From the NCBI GenBank assembly GCA_944474755.1, contig OX104125.1, positions 47,317,599 to 47,381,598 of the forward strand: DNA of 64,000 nt, given 5' to 3'. Of the stretch, positions 24,103 to 33,935 are shown in pieces; positions within the stretch are counted from its first letter, which is position 1, and every line of letters begins with the position of its first letter. The DNA comes from Limnoperna fortunei (lineage: Eukaryota > Mollusca > Bivalvia > Mytilida > Modiolidae). The notes below the pieces were generated by a model that saw only the letters and a list, made by a program, of their open reading frames with translations, made no database searches and was not told where the DNA came from. Made by a program: the position numbers and the translations under genes.

Positions 24103-24645
24103 AAATATCTTCCATTTTTTTTTATTATTATATCTACAAACCCCAAAAAACAAAATTTATTTCTGTATGTAATGTTGTTAGTAAGGTAAAACTAAAAACA
24201 AGTAGACATTTGTACAGACAGACATATATAATACAAGATATGACTGTCTGAAAGTCGTAACAGAAGTCAGTTTATCAAAACATTTGTCACGAACAGACGT
24301 TTACAATTCTGCAATTTCAATAGAAAATGAGATTTTCATACAAGACAATATTATATAGATCAAGTTTTATAGATTTTGCGAAATATTAACATCAAAATGT
24401 GTATCCCAATAATAAACCAAGCTATTTTTTGCTCGATTACAGAAGTTCTAAATAATTCAGACGTAAGTGGCCAAGGTTCAAGACATTGTACAGACATATA
24501 CAGGGCAACGACATTTAAATAATATTAATTTTGTTATTGTTAATGGTGTACAAGAAGATGCTTACTATACTGTCATGACATTACAGATCAATTTTTACTC
24601 CTTTTTAGAATCAAACAAAATATTTAAAAATGAAACTAAATTGAA
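24103..24645. other. No gene recognised
   Basis: AT-rich. One 60-codon frame (24467-24649) has no recognisable features. Confidence 0.5.
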
Positions 24646-24888
24646 TTAATGACAGGTGCTGAATATGACGAAAAGAAATGTCAAATCATATAAAACATAC
24701 AAACCTATTGACACTTGCCGAACTATTTCGTTTGGATTATACTTGGAGTTTACCCAGTTCTCAACACACAGAGCTGCCCCGCGCGTCCTCGGCATCCGGA
24801 TGAGGATGGACCTCTCGTTCAGAAGGGCCGTTAGGTAATAATACGTCAACCATAGTGGGTAACTTGTTTGGATAATGCCACACTTCAT
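24646..24888 (-). CDS. Unrecognised 80-codon frame in a GC-richer patch
   Basis: The central part (24740-24840) is clearly richer in G+C than its surroundings and reads NERSILIRMPRTRGAALC followed by VENWVNSKYNPNEIV. It ends in an AT-rich, hydrophobic C-terminus (LYDLTFLFVIF) that could be intron read-through. This base composition makes it the best candidate in the window for a fragment of a host exon. I recognise no family and see no convincing polypyrimidine tract and AG at its 5' side. An overlapping plus-strand frame (24656-24838) is probably a shadow. The alternative is chance. Confidence 0.2.
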   Translation of the reverse strand: MKCGIIQTSYPLWLTYYYLTALLNERSILIRMPRTRGAALCVENWVNSKYNPNEIVRQVSIGLYVLYDLTFLFVIFSTCH

Positions 24889-25144
24889 GTAGTCTCATTA
24901 TTACAGTTGCCGAAAGGACAAATTTTTCGCCACTAAACACTATTTCATATTATAACAGTGGCCTTTCAACATGCTCTGTCCTATTCCTCTGTTGATTTGT
25001 TGTTTAACTTGTTAGCAGCCTGGTCTTCTCTGCTCGCTGAACATCCAATCATCAAATTAGAGAACAATTTCACTTGTGTGCGAATTCCAACTAGTAGAGT
25101 AATAAAACGGATTGGTTAAAGTATAAACATTTCGATTGCAATGA
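24889..25144. other. No feature seen
   Basis: No repeat, frame or RNA was recognised. Confidence 0.5.
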
Positions 25145-25490
25145 CATAGACGTAGCAAGCGGTACGGCCTGTACGGTTCGAACTTTAAATTGCTGGTACG
25201 GAAAACCGTACCAGTGTTTTTGTAAATTGAAATAAAAAATGATAGAATTTCATTACATATATTCTTTAATTTGTGAAACGTTCAACATAAACCTAATTTT
25301 AAAAAATAACTTTAATGTAAAACAGCAACCGTTACGATCTCTTGTGCAGTTTGGTAAGTGACAAATAATTGCAAATGGAAAACCCCTCTATATATTTAAA
25401 CATTCACGGTAAACGGGTTGTCGACTCTTAACCGACCGTACCACTATTTTAACCGACCTTACCACTTTTTTTCTGGGTGCTACGCCTATG
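25145..25490. mobile_element. MITE copy A (partner at 42366-42699)
   Basis: The left end 'catagacgtagcaagcggta' and right end 'gggtgctacgcctatg' are inverted repeats (ATAGGCGTAGCA type). The interior is collinear with 42366-42699 through 'attgctggtacggaaaacc', 'aatttgtgaaacgttcaaca', 'acagcaaccgttac' and 'aatggaaaacccct'. It is rich in GGTACGG/CCGTACC palindromes near both ends. No coding sequence. Confidence 0.85.
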
Positions 25491-25847
25491 AATGAGCTAA
25501 CATAGATATAAATAGTACAATCAAGACTACAAAGTGAACATTTTTTTCATTACGCTTGATCGTCACTTTTAGGAACACAACAAATTTCACACATAAAACA
25601 TGCAATACTTGTTCAGGGCACCCAAGTAATCATAAGTCGGGTGACATGTCGGATAGATTAACTGCTTCTTAAATGTATGGAATAGACCTATTCTAGCACC
25701 CCGACGAAGATATCCTCTTTAGCATAAGCGTAAATGAAAAAATATTGCACCAGGAGACCAGATTATGAGTAGTCTTTGGTTAATGGGATTTATGTTGCTT
25801 ATATACAAGTTTTTATTGAAAACTTTTTGCTGATAGATCATGACGGT
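25491..25847. other. No gene recognised
   Basis: Single-copy-looking sequence leading into the 100-bp array. Confidence 0.5.
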
Positions 25848-27690
25848 TTTTTAATGATTTTCTGTTTTTGATGTGTTCTTTATGTGATTGGCTGTTTTAT
25901 GATGTATGGGCATCGTATGCCTCGGGCTACAAAGGAGATACAAAATGTTTATTATGATTGGCCGTTTTTGATGTGTTCTTTTTGTGATTGGCTGTTTTAT
26001 GATGTACGGGTATCATATGCCTCGGGCTACAAAGGAGATACAAAATGTTTATTATGATTGGCCGTTTTTGATGTGTTCTTTTTGTGATTGGCTGTTTTAT
26101 GATGTACGGGTATCATATGCCTCGGGCTACAAAGGAGATACAAAATGTTTATTATGATTGGCCGTTTTTGATGTGCTCTCTTTGTGATTGGCTGTTTTAT
26201 GATGTACGGGTATCATATGCCTCGGGCTACAAAGGAGATACAAAATGTTTATTATGATTGGCCGTTTTTGATGTGTTCTTTTTGTGATTGGCTGTTTTAT
26301 GATGTACGGGTATCATATGCCTCGGGCTACAAAGGAGATACAAAATGTTTATTATGATTGGCCGTTTTTGATGTGTTCTTTTTGTGATTTGCTGTTTTAT
26401 GATGTACGGGTATCATATGCCTCGGGCTACAAAGGAGATACAAAATGTTTATTATGATTGGCCGTTTTTGATGTGTTCTTTTTGTGATTGGCTGTTTTAT
26501 GATGTACGGGTATCATATGCCTCGGGCTACAAAGGAGATACAAAATGTTTATTATGATTGGCCGTTTTTGATGTGTTCTTTTTGTGATTGGCTGTTTTAT
26601 GATGTACGGGTATCATATGCCTCGGGCTACAAAGGAGATACAAAATGTTTATTATGATTGGCCGTTTTTGATGTGTTCTTTTTGTGATTGGCTGTTTTAT
26701 GATGTACGGGTATCATATGCCTCGGGCTACAAAGGAGATACAAAATGTTTATTATGATTGGCCGTTTTTGATGTGTTCTTTTTGTGATTGGCTGTTTTAT
26801 GATGTACGGGTATCATATGCCTCGGGCTACAAAGGAGATACAAAATGTTTATTATGATTGGCCGTTTTTGATGTGTTCTTTTTGTGATTGGCTGTTTTAT
26901 GATGTATGGGTATCATATGCCTCGGGCTACAAAGGAGATACAAAATGTTTATTATGATTGGCCGTTTTTGATGTGTTCTTTTTGTGATTGGCTGTTTTAT
27001 GATGTACGGGTATCATATGCCTCGGGCTACAAAGGAGATACAAAATGTTTATTATGATTGGCCGTTTTTGATGTGTTCTTTTTGTGATTGGCTGTTTTAT
27101 GATGTACGGGTATCATATGCCTCGGGCTACAAAGGAGATACAAAATGTTTATTATGATTGGCCGTTTTTGATGTGCTCTTTTTGTGATTGGCTGTTTTAT
27201 GATGTACGGGTATCATATGCCTCGGGCTACAAAGGAGATACAAAACGTTTATTATGATTGGCCGTTTTTGATGTGTTCTTTTTGTGATTGGCTGTTTTAT
27301 GATGTATGGGCATCGTATGCCTCGGGCTACAAAGGAGATACAAAATGTTTATTATGATTGGCCGTTTTTGATGTGCTCTTTTTGTGATTGGCTGTTTTAT
27401 GATGTACGGGTATCATATGCCTCGGGCTACAAAGGAGATACAAAATGTTTATTATGATTGGCCGTTTTTGATGTGTTCTTTTTGTGATTGGCTGTTTTAT
27501 GATGTATGGGTATCGTATGCCTCGGGCTACAAAGGAGATACAAAACGTTTATTATGATTGGCCGTTTTTGATGTGTTCTTTTTGTGATTGGCTGTTTTAT
27601 GATGTATGGGCATCGTATGCCTCGGGCTACAAAGGAGATACAAAATGTTTATTATGATTGGCCGTTTTTGATGTGTTCTTTTTGTGATTG
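25848..27690. repeat. Exact 100-bp tandem array, about 18 units
   Basis: 'caaaatgttt' recurs at 25941, 26041, 26141, 26241 and on to about 27641 with no indels, and units differ at only a handful of sites (tac/tat in 'gatgtacggg', gt/gc in 'gatgtgttc'). This is the most homogeneous array in the window. Each unit carries two ATTGG pentamers (inverted CCAAT), in 'tgattggccg' and 'tgattggctg', 30 bp apart. The edges are partial units. Frames across it are accidental. Confidence 0.98.
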
Positions 27691-28442
27691 CTTTAGTTTT
27701 ATCATTACACTTTACTTGTACCTCCTTCCGACATGTCACCCCGCTTTTATACAGATACTTAATAATTCTATACTCAACCTTTACACTAGCCCATGTTTTC
27801 TAACGACAGTTAACGATAATTAAAAAATAATCCTGAATACACTTATTCTGATTTTCCGCGTTTCCGACAATCACTTTTGATGAAAAAAATATTTTGGAAG
27901 CAGTGGGTAAAAAAATATTCTGACGATGGATTTCTGCTATATAAAATAATGCTAATAATGAAAAATATTCTGTTGCGACGCCTTCAAAAAATAAAAATTT
28001 TCTGACCAAAACAAACAACCAAGCCCCCCCCTTTTCAAGTAAAATGGTCCGTCCCTTAAAGACATAAAATATATAGCTGTATTATTCAACGTACACTTTG
28101 AAGCCGTTAAGCAGATAATTAACAAGTTATTATGACCTAATGGTATCCACGAGCACACAAAGCCATCGCAAAAAATTGAGTGTTGTATCAATTATCATTG
28201 CTGCAACAAATGTAACAAAAAATCGTTACAAACGGACGCACACACACACACGGACCACAAATAGTATACCCATATCTCTTATCGAGAGCGGTTAGTATAA
28301 TAATAAAATTTCTAAAGAATCTAATGAAATTCAGACTTTGATAAAATCTCTTGATTGTCTTTATTGTATTGTAACAGGAGGCCTATCTGCGTTGCAGCAG
28401 ATAGAAGGTATATAGCCAGTCAAAATCGACTAAGCTAACGGA
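27691..28442. other. No gene recognised
   Basis: Contains a short (CA)n run at about 28239-28250. The frames here are short and AT-rich. Confidence 0.5.
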
Positions 28443-28520
28443 GTACTTCTTTAGCTCACATGGTTAGAGGGCTGGCTGGCAATACTGAGATCATGGGTTC
28501 GATCGCCGGTAGTGAAGATG
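28443..28520 (+). mobile_element. tRNA-like head of a second SINE type
   Basis: 'cttctttagctcacatgg' (A-box-like) and 'gggttcgatcgcc' (B-box) stand at tRNA spacing. The outer 'cttc...gaag' can pair as an acceptor stem with 6 of 7 pairs. The anticodon stem does not pair well and no anticodon can be assigned, so I call a SINE head or tRNA pseudogene rather than a tRNA gene. It differs from the head of the main SINE. Confidence 0.5.
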
Positions 28521-28557
28521 TCGTATTTCATGCTCTACTGTTACAGTATGTTTGTTT

Positions 28558-28650
28558 TTGTAGGTTTGTTTGAATGGGGTTTAGCGCCACTTTGTGCGTT
28601 TTATGTAGAGGACGCTGGATTACCCGGATAATTAGGGTGTCATTACAGTC
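28558..28650 (-). mobile_element. Degenerate SINE tail
   Basis: Reverse-oriented tail: 'tttgtttgaatggggtttagcgccacttt', then 'agaggacgctggattacccgg' and 'gtcaattt'. It follows the tRNA-like piece at 28443-28520 but in the opposite sense, so the two are separate insertions or a rearranged pair. Confidence 0.6.
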
Positions 28651-28662
28651 AATTTGATATAT

Positions 28663-29975
28663 ACACTTGGCCATAAGTTAGGGACCACCATTATTTTAGC
28701 GGAGGCGATTTTTTAAAACCAATATTTTTATCAATATTTAATCCATTGTTCATTTCACGTATCGTTTAAAATATTCGACTATTTTCAAGAAGTTTATGAT
28801 TTTACTTTTAAAACCAACAAGATGTCGTTTGTAAAAATATGCCATAAAACTGCAAAATCATAACCGCTGGTAATGTTATATTCAAACTGTTAGCAGATTG
28901 AGTTTTATTAAGATGTAAGAAGAAACCATTTTTAAACATTTATTCACAAGAAAAGAGTCAGTATCGTGTGTATCCACCACGCTTTCGGTGCAAATCTTGA
29001 ACTCGTCTCCTCATGCTCTGGGCAAGTCTCTGAAGTCTACGTTGAGTGAATTGTCGCCATTAATGAATTAAAGTATCACTCAATTCTTGAATGTTCTGAC
29101 ATGGAGGGTCACGTTCATTCACTTTCCGGTCGAGATAGTAAAAACATGCTCTATCGGATTCATATCCGGAGACAAGGCAGGCCATGGTAATGTCTCAGTT
29201 GCCTCATTTGTAAGATAATCTATGATGATGCATGCTCTATGAGGATTTGCATTGTCGTCCATAAACACGGGTCTGTTTCCTAGTGGATGCGCATCAAAAT
29301 AGGGCACAATACGGGGTCCAGAATCTGATCTCTGTATTTTAAAGCAGTTAGTGTGCCATCTAATGGATACAAGTCTGACTTACAGTCATATTAGAAGCAG
29401 CCCCAAACTGTCACTCCGCCACCACCAAAAGCTGTAGTTCCCAGAACATGTGCAGGATCAAAAGCTGTGTTGCGTTGACGCCATACCAGCATCCTACCAT
29501 CAACTGGTTTCAGAGGAAAACAACTTTGGTGTGACCAATGAATTCTTTTCCAAGAGCGAATATTCTACCCGATTTGGTCACACGCCCACTGCAGCCGGGC
29601 ATCCTCATGTCTTTGTGTAAGTGCTGGTCGCTTTATTGGTCTCCGTGCTCGAAGTCTTCCGCAGTTTAGCCTTCTGTTTACTGTCCGTCTACTGGTTTTA
29701 ACATTCCATCGACTACGCAACCTGTTTGCAGTCGTAAAAGGTTGTTGTCTAGCAAGTCTTCGAAGTAGTCTATCTTCTATCTCTGTTGTCTTCTTCGGTC
29801 GCCCTGATCTTGGCCTTTCCCCAGCAATACCAGTTTCATTATATCGTTTCATTAGCCTACTGATGACAGAATGGCTAACATTGAACCTATCTGAAACCTG
29901 CCGCTGTGTCATTCCAGCCCTTACCATACCAACTGCTTGCCATCTCTCTGCATCGGTTACTTTTCGATGTACCAT
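28663..29975 (-). mobile_element. Tc1-type DNA transposon, one end preserved
   Basis: Body of a Tc1/mariner-superfamily element around the broken transposase at 28958-29975. At the transposase 3' side, 'tacacttggccataagttag' (28667-28686) resembles a Tc1-type terminus. I could not find its inverted partner beyond 29975 in the next 300 bp, so the other end is lost or diverged. Confidence 0.7.
28958..29975 (-). pseudogene. Tc1-type transposase, frameshifted
   Basis: The start at 29975 opens a 136-codon frame with a helix-turn-helix pair: QRQVSDRFNVSHSVISRL, then the GRPKKT linker (RPRSGRPKK) and a second HTH ending near WACDQIG. After a frame change the middle reads PVDGRMLVW and TTAFGGGGVTVWG. 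A 62-codon frame (29119-29307) then holds FMDDNANPHRA and SPDMNPIEHV, with 34 residues between the conserved D and E, as in DD34E Tc1 transposases. The C-terminus YLDRKVNERDPP to RRVQDLHRKRGGYTRY reads in further frames to a stop at 28958. The usual first-aspartate block (DESRF) is not recognisable where expected. Total span of about 1,018 bp fits the usual 340 residues. At least three frame changes make it dead. Confidence 0.93.
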
Positions 29976-31018
29976 GTTGAAATGATTTCAAAACAGGATA
30001 AAATTTACCTGACGTCAAGAATGAACATGGTTTCAACATGTATTTAAGTATATCTAAAGGTCAGTTGGATTCCATATTATTTGATTTATGCTACAGCGCA
30101 TCCTCGTCACATCTTATTCTCTATTTATCCTATTATCTTTGCTTTAAGGGGAGAAAACACTAATCCAATTCTTTAAGATTTTCTATTAAATTTGTTATTT
30201 CTTTTAATTAGCGCAGCTTTTTTAACTTAAGTTTAACATGACCGACATCATATATATCCAGAATCGTACATGACAGGCTTATGTTCTTTCAAAATCTCTT
30301 GACCTCTTTAAAACCTTCTAAGAGAAAACCAGCTTCTGGGGTAAACCCCACTCTAAAAATAGCACTTCCTTTTCAGAAAAACTTGGTATATAGGTCATGT
30401 AGTGAATGTGACATTAAACATACTAAACCCCATTAGAACAGAGCAAGTAATAACTCAAAATTTCTCCAATATATTCACCTTTCAGAAAAACTTTCATTCA
30501 TTAAAATCCAGTTAGTAGTTTTTAATATACACTAAGATAAACAGGACTATTTTGTTTGCAGGTACTATTTTCTTATATGTTCTAAATTTGATTGGTCCCC
30601 TTTAGTGTCTTGACACCATAATAGTTTATTTTACCTTCTATCGATGTACATATCTTACACACATAATATAAAATGTATTACATTGTATGCCTGTTCCATG
30701 AATGTTCTTTTGTAACATACTGTAAACTGTAGAAGAATTCATAAGTTTGTCCACCTTGTGTCTTTTCTTTTGCATATTTAAGTAAATAACATATGTTTAA
30801 ATTTAAATAACTGGACGAGTGTTTGATTGAATTCTTGCACTTGCAGAGTTTTATTCGGTTTACTGACTTTTGGTTTTGTTCGTTTTTGCTCTCTACTTGG
30901 TGTCGTGTCTTTGTCATTATCCAGATTTTTTTGTCACAATACTTTGGTTTCTGATTGTTGTATATCAGATGTCTTTTTAAAACCTTATCCTGAACGTGGA
31001 TCTTTTATATACTAAGAT
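29976..31018. other. No gene recognised
   Basis: Expected to hold the lost end of the Tc1 element, but no inverted terminus was seen. The frames at 30678-31015 are AT-rich and unconvincing. Confidence 0.5.
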
Positions 31019-31321
31019 ATCAATCTGTCATTTTATCCAAGTTCTCAGCTTCTCAACTTCTGTCCTATCCATTTAAACATCAACCAGCTTGAACTTGAGA
31101 CAGACCTAAACAATTTTGCCCGGAGACTAGGAATAAGCCGAACAAACTTGTCCATTAACTCGCCATCTTAAAACTACAGGTCATTCCAAATCTTTGAAAA
31201 AAACCCAAAGTGGAATACATCAACCAGAAGACTACGAGAAGAAACATTTTGGATACATCAATTAAAAACTCCAGAACCTGATGGATTGAACGAACTTAAT
31301 CAACAGGCAAAAGAATACTAA
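31019..31321 (+). pseudogene. Internally deleted Penelope-like ORF: N-terminus joined to C-terminus
   Basis: One frame, interrupted by a single stop, reads LLNFCPIHLNINQLELETDL followed by NNFARRLG in its first half. This is the 'FCP...DL..F.RRL' start of a family of metazoan reverse transcriptases. After the stop it reads FEKNPKWNTSTRRLREETFW and IHQLKTPEPDGLNE, the 'RE.FWI..L.T..P.GLN' ending I associate with their GIY-YIG-type C-terminal domain, and it then terminates at 31321. The whole catalytic middle is gone, so about 300 bp retains only the two ends. It may belong to the same family as 20637-21290. Assigned from memory. Confidence 0.45.
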
Positions 31322-33189
31322 AATATTTTTGGTCCTACAGTAATATGAACAACACACATATTTTCTATTATTTTGAATTTTTCATTCAGTCAACACCTGA
31401 TGAAGCTCTTTGGTATAGCGAACTATTGCGTTGTGTATATAGTAGTGTTATTATAATTATTTTCATTAGACAACTACCAAGAGACAAATATATATACGTC
31501 TACAAATTAAGCCCAACACAGTTAGAATTAGATTTGAAGACTGTCAAATTGTATATTTGTATATTCATCTTCAGCAGAATTCAAACTTACATCGTTGTGA
31601 CACCGTAGCACCCATTCGTCTGTATAACGTACAATAGCATACAAACTAAGAAAATACTAATACCTTTCTCATATTTAAACTAATATATTTTTATTGGAAC
31701 ATTGATCAGAAGCTACCGTATCTTCATTTTGTGTGTCAAAAGCAAAGAAATAAAAAATGAAAATACAAATACTCTGCTAATATAGCAATGCGTCCTCAAA
31801 AGAAATATTTTGATTTCCTTTTCCATGCAGGAATACTTATACCCGTATGTTGCTTTTTTTAATATTATTTAGTTATTTTCATGATCGTACATAAGGGGCT
31901 TGGTGTTTCTACATGACCTGAATTTTGGGGGCATAGATATTATTAGGGATCTAAGTAACAGGTTCAAACCCAATGTTTTATGGGATCATTCCAAGCCCTT
32001 GTGATCGTCCTTTCTTTCTTCTGTCATATTCTCTTTTAGTAATTTATTGATGTATGAAGGTTTATTGAAACTTTTATTTAAATTTCTTTTGACCTTCAGG
32101 GATTTGTCTAAAGTTGGCGATTTTTTGGCATAATTTACTTGTACATACTTCTATTGATGTGGCCGAACATGTAACTTTTGTAATAATATTCGCCATATAA
32201 ACCTTCTTTAATTACTACATAGTAATTGCTATTTCGTGACGAGATGTTGCTTTATATATTTTAAGATCAAATACAGACAGAAAGAAACAGAATTTTGTCT
32301 CAGATGTTTTAGGTAAAGGCAACCACGTTTTAATTAAAATCATGAGTTTAGTTTTATGGTGCATGCTTATGATATGAATAAAATTACCAGAGGAAAAGAG
32401 TTGACTTGTCCATCTAAAACCAAATTTACCAAGAGAGAGAGAAGTCAAACACATTCCTTTACCATTCGATTATACTGTTATGGTATTATTATCGTTACTA
32501 ATATTAGATGATTATAGTTATCAACAGTATAAGGTTTTGAACGTATAATTCAAACTAAACTTTATTATTATGCTTGTCTGAATGGTACTTGTACCTTTTC
32601 GTTCATGTGCTAATTACATTTTTTTTCCACATTACAAAATATAAAAATGTATAAAATTATACCCTTTTCATACTTGCTATTGATTTATAAATACTCCATA
32701 TTAATAATTAAAACAATGTAAATATAAAAATCAAACAGGATTAAAAACTGCCTTTATAACGCAAATTACAGATGACAGAAATTAATTGTTATTAATTTTA
32801 TCACAAACAGAAAACGCTTGAATTTGAAGAAAATCTACACAAGGTTCTTTCTCTTGCCGATGCACAAGGGTTTGTTATGCTCGTCTGCATACACTTCGTA
32901 TTTTCGTTAAAATTAGATCCCTCAGAGTCAATGAAATTTTTTGAGAAAAAAAAGGATATAAAAATATAAAAATTGGCGGTCAAACTGGGACATTGATGAC
33001 CACTTGGTATAAAAATGACTTGGATGGTTTGTATTCCGTCTTATTATTTAAATAATCTAAAAATGTGTGCTTCGTCTTTTTTGCCTATTTATTGCCTATT
33101 TATTGCCTATTTCCTTGGCATTCGGTATTGTGTTGCTACTTTCATTACATAATATAAATGATAGAAATCGATTATTAAAAAAGAATAGC
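31322..33189. other. No gene recognised
   Basis: AT-rich. The frames at 31345-31608, 32215-32454 and 32801-32983 have no recognisable motif. Confidence 0.5.
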
Positions 33190-33672
33190 ATCTGTCCGGC
33201 ACAGAGAACATAACTGGTTCCAAGATATAACCTCTGTCACTCTCCGGCCCAGAGAGCAGAACTGGTTCCCAGATATAACCTCTGCCACTCTCCGGCACAG
33301 AGAACATAACTGGTTCCAAGATATAACCTCTGCCACTCTCCGGCACAGAGAGCATAACTGGTTCCAAGATATTACCTCTGCCACTGTCCGGCACAGAGAA
33401 CATAACTGGTTCCAAGATATAACCTCTGCCACTGTCCGGCACAGAGAACATAACTGGTTCCAAGATATAACTTCTGCCACTCTGCAACACAGAACATAAC
33501 TGGTTCCAAGATATAACCTCTGCCACTGTCCGGCACAGAGAACATAACTGGTTCCAAGATATTACCTCTGCCACTCTCCAGCACAGAGAACATAACTGGT
33601 TCCAAGATATAACCTCTGCCACTGTCCGGCACAGAGAACATAACTGGTTCCAAGATATAACCTCTGCCACAT
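33190..33672. repeat. 48-bp minisatellite, 10 units, in an inverted-repeat arm
   Basis: Units read 'ctctgccactgtccggcaca', 'gagaacataactggttccaa' and 'gatataac'. They are nearly identical, with one unit deleted at about 33480-33495. The 48-bp period is a multiple of three, which explains the 187-codon minus-strand frame (EVISWNQLCSLCRTVA repeats). The same unit occurs inverted at 37262-37310 and 37376-37402. Confidence 0.96.
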
Positions 33673-33935
33673 GTCATCCGCCGTTTACTTGACTACATTT
33701 GTCGTCTGCCTGTGACTTTGTTAACATAAATACACTTTAATACAGGAGATCTTATTTATTTTATATATTCTATTTATACACTTTTGATACAGTTTTACAT
33801 TAAAATTACTGCGAATATGCGAAGCTTATTCGCAATACGAGATATCTCTCATAGCGGCAACCAATGTGCGGCAAAGGTGATTGGGGTTGACGTAGGATAC
33901 CCAGAATCTTTACGTGGAGATTGCTATTTCAGGCG

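Noticed and set aside
25848..27690. CRISPR array
   Set aside because: Units are contiguous 100-bp tandem copies with no unique spacers, and the sequence is eukaryotic. The same applies to every other array here.
28443..28520. Functional tRNA gene
   Set aside because: A and B boxes are present but the anticodon stem and T stem do not pair properly, and no anticodon can be read with confidence.
30827..31608. Host gene exons around 31 kb
   Set aside because: The only recognisable protein sequence (31019-31321) matches retroelement ends; the other frames are AT-rich and unconvincing.
33107..33677. A 187-codon protein with EVISWNQLCSLCR repeats
   Set aside because: A 48-bp minisatellite in phase. 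The same units occur inverted and out of frame at 37262-37402.
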